Assembly (NCBI RefSeq): GCF_002933395.1
Contig: NZ_PKFN01000015.1
Location: 39,485-103,484 of the forward strand
Origin: Yoonia maritima
Lineage (GTDB): Bacteria > Pseudomonadota > Alphaproteobacteria > Rhodobacterales > Rhodobacteraceae
DNA length: 64,000 nucleotides
Direction of reading: 5' to 3'
Within the stretch, counting starts at the first letter, position 1. The number at the start of each line of letters is the position of its first letter. Below are positions 54,870 through 63,658 of the stretch, in pieces. Position numbers and translations under genes: made by a program. The notes under the pieces were generated by a model. That model saw only the letters and a list, made by a program, of their open reading frames with translations, was not told the DNA's origin and did no database searches.

Positions 54870-55244
54870 ATGCTTAAGATCACAAGCCCAAAGGCCAATC
54901 GCCTTAATATCGAACTGCACGGTGCGATCGATGCTGAAACCATGCGCATGGCGCTGGATGACGTCATTGCAAAGTCCGAAGGTATGTCAGACGGTAAGAT
55001 GCTTTATACGATTACTGATTTTTCGATGCCGACGCTTGGTGCGATAGGTGTGGAATTCGCGCAATTACCAAAACTGTTTGGATTGCTAGGTAAGTTCGAT
55101 AAATGCGCCGTGCTAAGCGATGCTGGGTGGTTGCGAACTGCAGCTGAAGTCGAAGGCGCACTTATTCCTGGGCTCAAGATAAAGAGCTTTGAACTAGCAC
55201 AGATTGATGACGCAGAAGGATGGCTATCCCAAGCAAGTGCCTAA
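54870..55244 (+). CDS. SpoIIAA-like (STAS-fold) protein
   Basis: A 124-residue protein with the SpoIIAA-like fold (PF11964): beta-strand start LKITSPKANRLNIELHGAID, then TDFSMPTLGAIGVEFAQLPKL and FDKCAVLSDAGWLRTAAEVEGALIPGLKIKSF. Members are small soluble proteins of unclear function, not known anti-sigma antagonists. ATG 54870 follows AAGGAG; the longer frame to 54804 has no support. It is followed by the convergent fasciclin gene. Confidence 0.83.
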   Translation: MLKITSPKANRLNIELHGAIDAETMRMALDDVIAKSEGMSDGKMLYTITDFSMPTLGAIGVEFAQLPKLFGLLGKFDKCAVLSDAGWLRTAAEVEGALIPGLKIKSFELAQIDDAEGWLSQASA

Positions 55245-55280
55245 GGGCCCCGATCATGTGACCGAGGCCCAATAAAGTAC

Positions 55281-55757
55281 TTAGCTTGGTGGTAGGATTA
55301 CTTTGTCGATGACGTGAATGACGCCGTTTGATGCTTCGATGTCGGCTGCCACAACGTTTGCATCGTTTACTTTTACGCCATTCATGGTGGTGATTGTCAC
55401 GTCTGCACCGTTCACGGTAGTTGCCATCATGTTATCGCTTAGGTCCGTCGACATCACTTTGCCAGCGATCACGTGGTAAGTCAGAATTTCAGCAAGCGCA
55501 TCTGGATCTGCAAGCAATGCTTCGACTGTTCCTTCTGGTAGGGCAGCGAAAGCATCGTCTGTTGGTGCGAAGACTGTGAATGGGCCGTCGCCTTTTAGGG
55601 TTTCAACAAGTCCAGCAGCTTGGGTCGCTGCGATCAATGTTGTGAAAGAACCTGCGTCGATTGCTGTGTCGACGATGTCTTTGGAATGACCGCCTGCGCA
55701 GGCTGCCGTTGCGAATAGTGCTGCTGTGCTGAGTGCTGTGAAAGTTCTACGTAGCAT
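55281..55757 (-). CDS. Fasciclin (FAS1) domain protein
   Basis: Exported single-FAS1-domain protein of 158 residues. An N-terminal signal ([22 protein letters not shown]) contains a lipobox-like AAC, so it may be a lipoprotein. The domain has the two hallmark segments: [19 protein letters not shown] and TYHVIAG, with ending [17 protein letters not shown]1 proteins mediate adhesion or surface contacts. ATG 55757 is used because GGAG stands upstream; the longer frame precedes the signal. The function of bacterial single-domain forms is unclear. Confidence 0.9.
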   Translation of the reverse strand: MLRRTFTALSTAALFATAACAGGHSKDIVDTAIDAGSFTTLIAATQAAGLVETLKGDGPFTVFAPTDDAFAALPEGTVEALLADPDALAEILTYHVIAGKVMSTDLSDNMMATTVNGADVTITTMNGVKVNDANVVAADIEASNGVIHVIDKVILPPS

Positions 55758-55986
55758 TGTGGTTTCTCCCGTTAATAAAAGATGCATTGTCGGTCGCATC
55801 GGAAACCATACGGACGCACTGGGGTGATTGGATCACCATTAAAAATAGGACTACGCCATTGACCGAGGCTGCATTTGAACTAAGCTGCGCGGTTTTTCTG
55901 TTTCCACACAAATATTGGTGATCTTTGTTACGTGATCTAAGGTATTATCCCAAAATAAAACTGCATTTATTTATTGAGAGACAACC

Positions 55987-56418
55987 TTGAGAAACATCAT
56001 TTTAGCAATTTTGATCCCGCTTGTCGGCAGCGCAAGCGCTGAGCCAATCACACCGCTGCCGGGCACCCAGATACGGACAGATGTTTTAGATGCAGCGCGT
56101 GTTGCTGCAGAATCCGATTTGGGGGCACCTGTCCGATTTGTCGTTCGAGAGCTGTTGGTGGATGCAGGGCGTGCCTTTGCCATTCTTGATGCACAACGCC
56201 CCAACGGGATCGCTGTTGATCTTGCGCTAACGCCTTTGGTTCTTGAGCAAGGTAGACCTATAAGTTTGATCGATGGGCCGACATTCATCGGTTACCTATA
56301 TGAAAGCGACGAGCGCTGGCTTGTGGATGAATATGTCATCGGCCCGACCGATGTGTGGTGGGCAGATGGACGGTTCTGCGTAAAATACAGTTCAGTCGTG
56401 CTTTACGACATTTGCTAG
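55987..56418 (+). CDS. Hypothetical secreted protein
   Basis: A 143-residue protein with signal peptide RNIILAILIPLVGSASAE. The start is TTG 55987. The mature sequence has no family I recognise; it contains the segment RFVVRELLVDAGRAFAILDA and ends with two Cys (CVKYSSVVLYDIC) that could form a disulphide. Isolated between the fasciclin gene and the TPP riboswitch. It may be a small periplasmic binding or inhibitor protein, but that is a guess. Confidence 0.6.
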   Translation: MRNIILAILIPLVGSASAEPITPLPGTQIRTDVLDAARVAAESDLGAPVRFVVRELLVDAGRAFAILDAQRPNGIAVDLALTPLVLEQGRPISLIDGPTFIGYLYESDERWLVDEYVIGPTDVWWADGRFCVKYSSVVLYDIC

Positions 56419-56517
56419 GCCTTTACGCGAACGGTCCGGTATGGACTGTGACGCAATTTTTGCGGCACTAAATCGCAAAGCATGAATGACACTGGTTGAC
56501 GACCCTGACGCTGCCTC

Positions 56518-56602
56518 CTATCACGATGGCACCGGGGGCGCCTAACGGCTGAGAAGTACCCTTTGAACCTGAACCAGATAATGCTGGCGGAGGGAGGGTA
56601 GA
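56518..56602 (+). promoter_or_regulatory. TPP riboswitch
   Basis: The thi-box is clear: CACCGGGGGCGCC (56530), CGGCTGAGA (56546), ACCCTTTGAACCTGA (56558-56572) and CCAGATAATGCTGGCG (56574). The order and spacing match the classic TPP aptamer. It lies 55 bases before the thiM start, so it should switch off the operon when thiamine diphosphate is plentiful. A GGTC/GACC pairing around the GGAG before thiM may be part of the expression platform. Confidence 0.96.
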
Positions 56603-56656
56603 AGTCGCTGTGTGGTCACGGCGGTCTTCCTTTTTTCGCTGGTCGGAGAATTGACC

Positions 56657-57442
56657 GTGAAAATAGAACAAGCTCTTGCCGACCTTCGTAACCAAGCGCC
56701 GTTGGTGCAGTGCATCACCAATTATGTTGCAATGAATATCGCGGCAAATGTCGTGCTTGCGGCGGGTGCATCGCCTGCGATGGTCCATGCCGAAGCTGAG
56801 GTTGCGAATTTTGTTCCCATCAGTGGTGCGCTGACAATCAACATAGGAACGCTTTCACCTGATTGGGTTGCAGCAATGCAGTTGGCTGCGGATACGGCCG
56901 TGTCGGCAGGGGTGCCTTGGGTACTTGACCCAGTTGCCCATTTTGCGACCCCTTATCGTGGAGAGGTTGTGCGCGACCTTATCACGCGTGGGCCAACGAT
57001 CATACGCGGAAACGCGTCTGAAATATTGGCGCTTAGCGGTGCAGCGGCAGCTGGTAAGGGGGCAGATAGCGGCGATAGCGTGGCCGACGCTGAAAGCGCA
57101 GCAATTTCACTGGCACAAAGCCAGGGGTGTGTAGTGGCGGTTACTGGCGAAGTCGATTTTGTGACTGACGGTGATCGTAGGGCTCGTGTGACAGGCGGGT
57201 CGGAAATTATGCCGATGATCACCGCGATGGGGTGTTCTTTGACGGCTTTGATGGGGGCTTTTGCCGCTGTTGCCCCACCACTAGAGGCGGCGGTTGCCGC
57301 GCTCGCACATTTCGCCGAAGCTGGTTTGACGGCAGCCCAAAGGGCAGACGGTCCGGGCAGCTTTCAGGTCGCGTTTTTGGACGCTTTACCAAAGGTGCAG
57401 CCAAGTGATCTGGACAAGCCCGGCCGTGTTCAATGGCTTTGA
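56657..57442 (+). CDS. thiM: Hydroxyethylthiazole kinase
   Basis: Salvages thiazole by phosphorylating 4-methyl-5-(2-hydroxyethyl)thiazole. The 261-residue ribokinase-fold protein has PLVQCITNYVAMNIAANVVLA at the start, the ATP site in GPTIIRGNASEILAL, and the anion hole/catalytic Cys in TAMGCSLTALMGAF. I start at GTG 56657, which has GGAG upstream and gives MKIEQALADL; the open frame continues upstream into the riboswitch region. It is the first gene under TPP control. The stop overlaps the start of thiE. Confidence 0.95.
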   Translation: MKIEQALADLRNQAPLVQCITNYVAMNIAANVVLAAGASPAMVHAEAEVANFVPISGALTINIGTLSPDWVAAMQLAADTAVSAGVPWVLDPVAHFATPYRGEVVRDLITRGPTIIRGNASEILALSGAAAAGKGADSGDSVADAESAAISLAQSQGCVVAVTGEVDFVTDGDRRARVTGGSEIMPMITAMGCSLTALMGAFAAVAPPLEAAVAALAHFAEAGLTAAQRADGPGSFQVAFLDALPKVQPSDLDKPGRVQWL

Positions 57443-58068
57443 TCGCTACAAAGTTGCGCGTTTATTTAGTCACTGATCCGACGCTTTGCGCAGACATTGG
57501 CGTGATTGAAACGGTGCGTCGGGCGGTGGCCGGTGGTGTTACGATGGTTCAACTGCGCGATAAACACGCGACAACGGCCCAGCGTGTGGACCTCGCGCGG
57601 GGGATGATCAGTGTTTTGAATGGTACGGGTGTCCCACTTTTGATCAATGATGATCTTGAGGCGGCAGTCGCATCTGGCGCGGATGGCGCACATATTGGCC
57701 AAGGTGACGGTTCAGTACAAAAAGCACGTTCCATCCTTGGACCTGACCGGATTTTGGGGCTGTCCTGTGAAACTGCCGAAACGGTATCCAATGCCAATTC
57801 TGCACCTATTGATTATCTGGGGGTTGGGCCCGTTTTTGCGACAGACACAAAATCTGACCACAAACAGCCTATCGGGATGGCGGGGCTAAAAACGCTTGTT
57901 TCGCTTAGTGATCTGCCGGCCGTCGCAATCGGGGGGCTAAACGCAACACATGTCGGTGATGTCATGTCCAGCGGTGCAGACGGTCTTGCCGTTGTGTCGG
58001 CCATTTGCGGGCAACCAGACCCAAGCGCGGCCGCACGCAAATTCATACAAAACAGGAGGTCAGAATGA
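57433..58068 (+). CDS. thiE: Thiamine phosphate synthase
   Basis: Joins HMP diphosphate and thiazole phosphate to thiamine phosphate. The 211-residue TIM barrel has YLVTDPTLC, GGVTMVQLRDKHAT near residues 35-50, the pyrophosphate site LLINDDLEAAVASGADGAHIGQGD and DYLGVGPVFATDTKSD, then AIGGLNATHVGDVMSSGADGLAVVSAI. Starts 10 bases inside thiM and overlaps thiD by four bases (ATGA), so translation is coupled. Confidence 0.96.
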   Translation: MALIATKLRVYLVTDPTLCADIGVIETVRRAVAGGVTMVQLRDKHATTAQRVDLARGMISVLNGTGVPLLINDDLEAAVASGADGAHIGQGDGSVQKARSILGPDRILGLSCETAETVSNANSAPIDYLGVGPVFATDTKSDHKQPIGMAGLKTLVSLSDLPAVAIGGLNATHVGDVMSSGADGLAVVSAICGQPDPSAAARKFIQNRRSE

Positions 58069-58865
58069 TCGCCAATGTTCTTTCCATCGCGGGGTCCGAC
58101 CCGTCGGGCGGGGCTGGTATCCAATCGGACATCAAAGCAATATCTGCCAATGGCGCGTTCGCAATGGCTGCGATTACTGGTTTGACTGCGCAAAACACCC
58201 AAGGTGTTAGCGGTGTGCATCTTGTGCCGCCTTTATTCGTTTACGATCAAATCGCAGCAGTTTTTGCGGATATCCGGGTCGATGCCGTTAAGATTGGGAT
58301 GGTCGCGAACGCTGAAATTGCGAGGTCTGTCGCCGATGCGCTGCGGTCCTATCCTGATTTACCAGTTGTTTTAGACCCTGTGATGGTCGCCAAAGGCGGA
58401 GCTTCTTTGTTGGATGACGATGCGATTGCGATTGTGCGTGAAACGCTTCTGCCTTTGGCGACGGTTTTAACACCCAACCTGCCCGAAGCCGCGCATTTGC
58501 TAGGGGTGTCGGTCGCGACAAACCGGGATGAAATGGTCGAGCAGGCCAGTGCGTTAATGGGACTTGGGCCAGATGCGATCTTGCTAAAGGGTGGACACCT
58601 TGCAGCGGAGGAAAGCCCCGATTGTCTTGTGACTAATGCTGGTCTGCGTTGGTTCGATGGTGCGCGTATTTCAACAAAGAATACGCATGGAACGGGTTGT
58701 ACTTTGTCATCGGCTCTGGCCGCGCAAATAGCGAAAGGTCAGGCCCTAACAGACGCAGTTGTCGCGGCCAAATCCTATGTTGCACGTGCGATTGCAGATG
58801 CTGACCAGTTGTCCGTCGGCGCGGGGCATGGCCCGACACATCACTTTTCCTCATTCTACTCGTAA
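58065..58865 (+). CDS. thiD: Hydroxymethylpyrimidine/phosphomethylpyrimidine kinase
   Basis: Phosphorylates HMP twice to the diphosphate used by ThiE. The 266-residue ribokinase-fold protein begins MIANVLSIAGSDPSGGAGIQ and includes the substrate loop KAISANGAFAMAAITGLTAQN and the C-terminal NTHGTGCTLSSALAAQIA. ATG 58065 overlaps the thiE stop and has AGGAGG just before it; the upstream open frame is within thiE. Salvage of HMP imported by the ABC proteins below is its likely role. Confidence 0.96.
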   Translation: MIANVLSIAGSDPSGGAGIQSDIKAISANGAFAMAAITGLTAQNTQGVSGVHLVPPLFVYDQIAAVFADIRVDAVKIGMVANAEIARSVADALRSYPDLPVVLDPVMVAKGGASLLDDDAIAIVRETLLPLATVLTPNLPEAAHLLGVSVATNRDEMVEQASALMGLGPDAILLKGGHLAAEESPDCLVTNAGLRWFDGARISTKNTHGTGCTLSSALAAQIAKGQALTDAVVAAKSYVARAIADADQLSVGAGHGPTHHFSSFYS

Positions 58866-58879
58866 CGAAAGAAAATCAT

Positions 58880-59818
58880 ATGAAATTGACATCTTTAACT
58901 GCTGCCTTTTCGCTGTGCGCGTCGCCTTTGATGGCGCAGGACGACATGACGCTGATGCTGGATTGGTTTATCAACCCCGATCATGGGCCGATCATTGTCG
59001 CCCAAGAGCTGGGATACTTTGCAGATGTTGACCTTTCGGTCGAAATTATCGCGCCAGCTGATCCTTCTGACCCACCCAAGATGGTTGCCGCAGGTCAGGC
59101 CGATCTTGCGATTTCCTATCAGCCACAACTGCACCTGCAAATCCACCAAGGTTTGCCGTTGCAGCGGGTTGGCACGCTGGTGGCAACGCCGTTGAATTGT
59201 CTTCTTGTTCTAGAGGATAGCGACATCACCACTCCAGCTGATCTGGCAGGAAGTAAAATTGGGTTTTCTGTGGGGGGTGTCGAAGAAGCAGTGCTGGGGT
59301 CCATCCTGCGAAACCACGGCCTAAGCTTAGATGATGTTGAATTGATCAATGTGAACTGGTCATTGTCACCATCGCTTATGTCGGGGCAGGTGGATGCGGT
59401 GATCGGCGCATATCGCAACTTTGAACTCAACCAGATGGATATCGAAGGTGTTCCCGGCCGTTGTTTCTATGTCGAAGAAGAAGGTCTGCCGTCATACGAT
59501 GAACTTATCTATGTCGCGAATCCGGAAACGATGGATCGCGATATGATCCGGCGTTTTCTTGCGGCGACTGAAAAGGCGACGCAATTCATAGTGAACCACC
59601 CGCAAGAAAGCTGGGATATCTTCGCTGCGACATCGCCCGAATTACAAGATGAGCTGAATGCGCGCGCCTGGGTGGATACGCTGCCGCGATTTGCACTGCG
59701 ACCCACCGCAATGGATGTCGGACGTTATGTAAATTTCGAAGCATTTTTGCATGATGCCGGGCTTGTGCCCGCGATGAACGATGTCGCGACAATTGCTATC
59801 GATGTGACTGCGGAATGA
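58880..59818 (+). CDS. thiY: Thiamine-precursor ABC transporter, substrate-binding protein
   Basis: Periplasmic binding protein of 312 residues (signal SLTAAFSLCASPLMAQ). NMT1/THI5-like: MLDWFINPDHGPIIVAQELGYF near the start, the pair GQADLAISYQPQLH and SKIGFSVGGVEEAVLGSILR. In alphaproteobacteria this protein delivers formylaminopyrimidine or HMP to ThiXZ, in line with the TenA that follows. It lies 14 bases after thiD and is translationally coupled with tenA by four-base overlap. Confidence 0.9.
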   Translation: MKLTSLTAAFSLCASPLMAQDDMTLMLDWFINPDHGPIIVAQELGYFADVDLSVEIIAPADPSDPPKMVAAGQADLAISYQPQLHLQIHQGLPLQRVGTLVATPLNCLLVLEDSDITTPADLAGSKIGFSVGGVEEAVLGSILRNHGLSLDDVELINVNWSLSPSLMSGQVDAVIGAYRNFELNQMDIEGVPGRCFYVEEEGLPSYDELIYVANPETMDRDMIRRFLAATEKATQFIVNHPQESWDIFAATSPELQDELNARAWVDTLPRFALRPTAMDVGRYVNFEAFLHDAGLVPAMNDVATIAIDVTAE

Positions 59819-60501
59819 GTGGCGCTGACTATGGTCGCAGTTTCGCGGCGTTAAGGGCAGGGTGTCCCGATGAATGGAGCGCCTACACAGATCATGCCTT
59901 TGTGCGCGGTTTGGGCGACGGGACATTACCGCAAGCATCTTTCCTGCACTATTTGGTGCAGGATTACGTGTTCCTTGTTCACTTCGCGCGGGCATGGTCA
60001 TTGGGCGTCGTGAAGGCCGAAACAATGGCAGAGATGAAAACCTGCGCGCGTACAGTCGATGCATTGGTGAATCATGAAATGGCATTGCATGTGAAAACTT
60101 GCGCTGAGGCTGGTATTGACGAAACAGACCTGTTCGCCGCCAAAGAAGAAGTCGCGAACCTTGCTTACACGCGTTATGTCATTGATGCCGGGTTACAGGG
60201 TGACTTTTTGGACCTGATGGTCGCGCTTGCGCCTTGCTGTTTTGGTTACGGTGAAATCGGATTGCGGCTGGCAGGTACTGCGCGCAACGATACCCCCTAT
60301 GCTGATTGGATCGCGACATATGCGGATGTAGATTATCAACAGGTGATGGCATCTTTTGGTGATATGCTGGACGCTGCGGTGATCCGACGACTTGGGGCCA
60401 ATTTCAAAGCCACGCCCCGTTGGGCACAGTTGCAAAGCCGCTTTACCACGGCGACCGAACTGGAGGTTGGGTTCTGGGATATGGGATTGTTGGGGGCATG
60501 A
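59815..60501 (+). CDS. tenA: Aminopyrimidine aminohydrolase (thiaminase II)
   Basis: Hydrolyses aminomethyl-pyrimidine, a breakdown product of thiamine, to HMP. The 228-residue all-helical protein has the TenA start DEWSAYTDHAFVRGLGDGTL, FLHYLVQDYVFLVHFARAW, and the catalytic-site region ALAPCCFGYGEIG with the active Cys pair. Overlaps thiY and thiZ by four bases each. With ThiXYZ it forms a salvage route for degraded thiamine. Confidence 0.93.
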   Translation: MSGADYGRSFAALRAGCPDEWSAYTDHAFVRGLGDGTLPQASFLHYLVQDYVFLVHFARAWSLGVVKAETMAEMKTCARTVDALVNHEMALHVKTCAEAGIDETDLFAAKEEVANLAYTRYVIDAGLQGDFLDLMVALAPCCFGYGEIGLRLAGTARNDTPYADWIATYADVDYQQVMASFGDMLDAAVIRRLGANFKATPRWAQLQSRFTTATELEVGFWDMGLLGA

Positions 60502-61223
60502 TCCATGCACCGACGATCACATTGAAGGGTCGCTACGATGTAGACGGTCACCGTCTGTTTGGCCCAATTGATATGTCGATCTCCGCAGGAGAATGGACTT
60601 GCCTGTTGGGGCGGTCAGGTGTCGGTAAGTCTACGATCCTGCGGCTAATCCTTGGGCTGGAAACAGCTGGCGATTTTATCGGAAAGATCGTTTCCGATGA
60701 CGGATACCCTATTGCCAAGCGCGCGAGCTATATGGCGCAATCGGATCTACTTCTGCCTTGGCTGAATTTGCGCGAAAATGTTGTGGTTGGTGCGCGTCTG
60801 CGTGGCGCAGAGCCGGATTTTGACCAGGCAAATGCGTTGATCGACCGGGTGGGATTATCGGACCACATCAAGAAAAAACCGGGCGCTTTGTCAGGGGGGA
60901 TGCGTCAACGCGCGGCGCTGGCCCGGACTTTGATGGAAAACCGACCCATTGTGTTGTTGGACGAACCGTTCTCTGCATTAGATGCCGGAACGCGCGCCGA
61001 TATGCAGGATTTGGCCGCAGAGCTATTGGTTGGCAAGACCGTGTTGCTTGTGACGCATGATCCGGCCGAAGCTTGTCGTCTTGGTCACCAGATTACACTG
61101 TTGTCAGAGGATGGTGCGAATGCTTGGGATCTGCCTGATACGATGCCAATTCGCCAACCCGATGATCCGGAAATGTTACGCAGTCAGGCGTCCTTGCTTG
61201 CACACCTAAGGGCGGGGTTATGA
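60498..61223 (+). CDS. thiZ: Thiamine-precursor ABC transporter, ATPase
   Basis: ABC ATPase of 241 residues. Walker A LLGRSGVGKSTILR, Q-loop in YMAQSDLLLPWLNLREN, signature LSGGMRQRAALARTL, Walker B IVLLDEPFSAL and H-loop in LLVTHDPAEACRL. The start is ATG 60498, overlapping tenA; the longer open frame lies within tenA. Similar to nitrate/taurine-type ATPases; assigned to pyrimidine import by operon context. Confidence 0.92.
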   Translation: MIHAPTITLKGRYDVDGHRLFGPIDMSISAGEWTCLLGRSGVGKSTILRLILGLETAGDFIGKIVSDDGYPIAKRASYMAQSDLLLPWLNLRENVVVGARLRGAEPDFDQANALIDRVGLSDHIKKKPGALSGGMRQRAALARTLMENRPIVLLDEPFSALDAGTRADMQDLAAELLVGKTVLLVTHDPAEACRLGHQITLLSEDGANAWDLPDTMPIRQPDDPEMLRSQASLLAHLRAGL

Positions 61224-61963
61224 ACCGTTTAACGTATCCATTTTGCGCAACGCTATTGGGGCTATGTTTATGGCAGGCGTTGGTTTGGGGGACGGATGCA
61301 CCGCATTTCATCTTGCCCGCGCCATGGCGGGTGGCAAAAGCCGCATTTGAAAGCCGAGCGCTGATTGCAGAGCATGCGGTGGTCACCGGAACCGAAGTGA
61401 TCTTGGGCTTGATCATTGGTGCAAGCCTTGGGGCGATTACAGCAATCCAATTGGCTGCCTTTCCTAGGTTGGCGCGTCTTACGCTTCCATTGCTGGTCTT
61501 CACCCAAGCCGTTCCGGTGTTCGCCTTAGCGCCAATTTTGACGCTTTGGTTTGGATATGGGATCGGATCAAAGATCGTCATGGCGGTTCTTATTATCTAT
61601 TTCCCAGTGACTTCGGCGTTTTATGACGGGCTATCGCGGGTGACACCCGGATTGTTGGACCTTGCTAAAACGATGGGAGCAAGCAAGACGCAGGTAATGT
61701 TACGGATCAAAATTCCGTCTGCGTTGCCATCGTTGGCGTCTGGGCTAAAGCTTGCGGCGGTTTATGCGCCAATTGGGGCGGTCATCGGTGAATGGGTCGG
61801 GGCATCGCGAGGGCTTGGCTATTTAATGTTGCTTGCAAATGGCAGGGCTAAAATCGATCTGATGTTCGCGACTTTGATCGTTCTCGCCTTGCTGACACTA
61901 CTGTTTCACAAGGTGGTTTCGATGCTGGCAAACCGTTTGACAGATGCGTCGGTGACAGGTTGA
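61220..61963 (+). CDS. thiX: Thiamine-precursor ABC transporter, permease
   Basis: Inner-membrane permease of 247 residues with about six helices. It has the BPD_transp_1 EAA loop in AKTMGASKTQVMLRIKIPSALPSLASGLK and the SsuC/TauC-like fold. It overlaps thiZ by four bases and ends the thi operon. Substrate from context is HMP or formylaminopyrimidine. No terminator is obvious before the next gene. Confidence 0.92.
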   Translation: MNRLTYPFCATLLGLCLWQALVWGTDAPHFILPAPWRVAKAAFESRALIAEHAVVTGTEVILGLIIGASLGAITAIQLAAFPRLARLTLPLLVFTQAVPVFALAPILTLWFGYGIGSKIVMAVLIIYFPVTSAFYDGLSRVTPGLLDLAKTMGASKTQVMLRIKIPSALPSLASGLKLAAVYAPIGAVIGEWVGASRGLGYLMLLANGRAKIDLMFATLIVLALLTLLFHKVVSMLANRLTDASVTG

Positions 61964-62069
61964 AACATGGGCTTGGTGCTAACATTTCAATCGGCTGGCG
62001 CCATCGTGAGACATCTTTCAATACTTCTGCACTATATACTGTTGGGAAACGTATTGAACGGAGCCCCAA

Positions 62070-62969
62070 ATGGCCTATCGCTGGACCAATGATCTTACCC
62101 GCGCGGATATAACGCCCAAGTCCGCCTATCTTAACCGCCGTCAAATTCTGGCAGGCACTGTTGGCCTAGGCGCGATTGGGATCGTAGGTGGCGCGAGCGC
62201 GCAGGACGCGCTTGAGCCGAACACCCTTGAAGAGATCCGAACCTACAACAACTACTACGAATTTGGTGTGGGCAAAAACGACCCCGCGCAAAACGCGCAC
62301 CAGCTGGATACGTCGAACTGGACGGTTAAGGTCGACGGGCTGGTCGATAACCCGGGCGATTATGCTTTGGCCGATCTGTTGTCGGGGCTTAGCGTCGAGG
62401 AACGCCTATACCGTTTCCGCTGTGTAGAGGCATGGTCGATGGTTATTCCTTGGAATGGCATCGAATTGGCTGACATCTTGAACAAGGTTGGCGTGCAGTC
62501 CTCTGCAAAATATGTTGCGTTTGAAACGGTGGTTCAGCCTGACAACATGATTGGCGTTCGGAATCGGGTTCTCGATTTTCCATATGTAGAGGGGCTTCGT
62601 CTGGACGAGGCGATGCATCCGCTGACAATTATGGCGACGGGTATTTATGACGAGCCGCTGGCAAACCAGAACGGCGCGCCAATGCGTTTGGTTGTGCCGT
62701 GGAAGTATGGGTTCAAGTCGATCAAATCCATCGTGCGCATCACCCTGACTGACAAAGAGCCACCTATCAGTTGGAAGAAGGCGAACCGCCGTGAATACGG
62801 CTTCTATAGTAATGTGAACCCAACTGTTGATCACCCGCGCTGGTCCCAAGCAACCGAACGCCGCGTTGGCGGTGGTCTGTTCGCATCTCGCCAAGACACG
62901 CTGATGTTCAATGGTTACCCCGAAGTCGCCAGCCTTTACGAAGGCATGGACCTGTCAGAGTTCTTTTGA
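62070..62969 (+). CDS. msrP: Methionine-sulfoxide reductase catalytic subunit MsrP
   Basis: Periplasmic molybdoenzyme of 299 residues that repairs methionine sulfoxide in envelope proteins. It has a Tat-type signal ([20 protein letters not shown]), the molybdenum-ligand Cys in [15 protein letters not shown] (Cys118), and the C-terminal region [18 protein letters not shown]. Length fits. msrQ follows with a one-base overlap of stop and start (TGATG). The gene lies about 107 bases after thiX, on its own promoter I assume. Confidence 0.95.
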   Translation: MAYRWTNDLTRADITPKSAYLNRRQILAGTVGLGAIGIVGGASAQDALEPNTLEEIRTYNNYYEFGVGKNDPAQNAHQLDTSNWTVKVDGLVDNPGDYALADLLSGLSVEERLYRFRCVEAWSMVIPWNGIELADILNKVGVQSSAKYVAFETVVQPDNMIGVRNRVLDFPYVEGLRLDEAMHPLTIMATGIYDEPLANQNGAPMRLVVPWKYGFKSIKSIVRITLTDKEPPISWKKANRREYGFYSNVNPTVDHPRWSQATERRVGGGLFASRQDTLMFNGYPEVASLYEGMDLSEFF

Positions 62970-63598
62970 TGCAGATAGTTGATACCGTTAACCAGTCACT
63001 TCGCAAGGTTCCGACGTGGACTATATACATAGTAGGTGCCGCTTGGGTCGTTTGGATGTTCTATCTGGCTGCGACCAACCAAATGGGCCCCGAGCCGATC
63101 AATGCCCTCGAGCGTGAATATGGCGAGCTTGGGCTAAAGCTGATCGTGCTTGGATTAATGGTGACGCCGCTGCGAACATGGACGGGGGTGAACCTGCTCA
63201 AGTTTCGGCGGGCCATTGGCGTAACCGCGTTCTTCGTCGTGCTCGCGCATTTCCTTGTGTGGGCTGTGCTAGATGTTCAAAGCTTTGGCAGGATGTGGAC
63301 CGAAGTCGTAAAACGGCCCTATGTAACTGTGGGCATGATTGCCTTCGTCTTGATGGTCCCGCTGGCATTAACGTCGAATAACCGGTCAATTCGTAAACTT
63401 GGCGCTAATTGGCGTAAGCTGCACAAACTAACCTACCCAGTCGCTGTGTTGGCGGTGCTTCACTACGTCTGGTTGGTGAAGGGGTTTCAGATCGAACCGA
63501 TCGTCTACGCGTTTATTGTAGGGGGTCTGTTGGCTCTGCGGATTAAGTTGCGCCAAAGGCGGGTAGAAAAACCCAGTGGCTTAGCTCTTAGCAAGTAG
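62969..63598 (+). CDS. msrQ: Heme-binding membrane subunit MsrQ
   Basis: Inner-membrane b-type cytochrome-like protein of 209 residues that feeds electrons to MsrP. It has about five or six helices in a ferric-reductase-like layout, with FLVLAHFLVWAVLD-like His-bearing segments (FVVLAHFLVWAVLDVQ) and the second helix HKLTYPVAVLAVLHYVWLV. ATG 62969 overlaps the msrP stop; a TTG one codon earlier is the alternative. A hairpin follows the stop. Confidence 0.93.
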   Translation: MQIVDTVNQSLRKVPTWTIYIVGAAWVVWMFYLAATNQMGPEPINALEREYGELGLKLIVLGLMVTPLRTWTGVNLLKFRRAIGVTAFFVVLAHFLVWAVLDVQSFGRMWTEVVKRPYVTVGMIAFVLMVPLALTSNNRSIRKLGANWRKLHKLTYPVAVLAVLHYVWLVKGFQIEPIVYAFIVGGLLALRIKLRQRRVEKPSGLALSK

Positions 63599-63624
63599 GC
63601 GTCATTAAATGGCACTACATGGAG

Positions 63625-63658
63625 TGGCCGTAGCTGCATTTGTGCGCTGCGGCCATTT
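63625..63658 (+). terminator. Terminator after msrQ
   Basis: TGGCCGTAGC (63625-63634) and GCTGCGGCCA (63646-63655) pair with one G-T, then TTT. It would end the msrPQ transcript. Confidence 0.65.
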
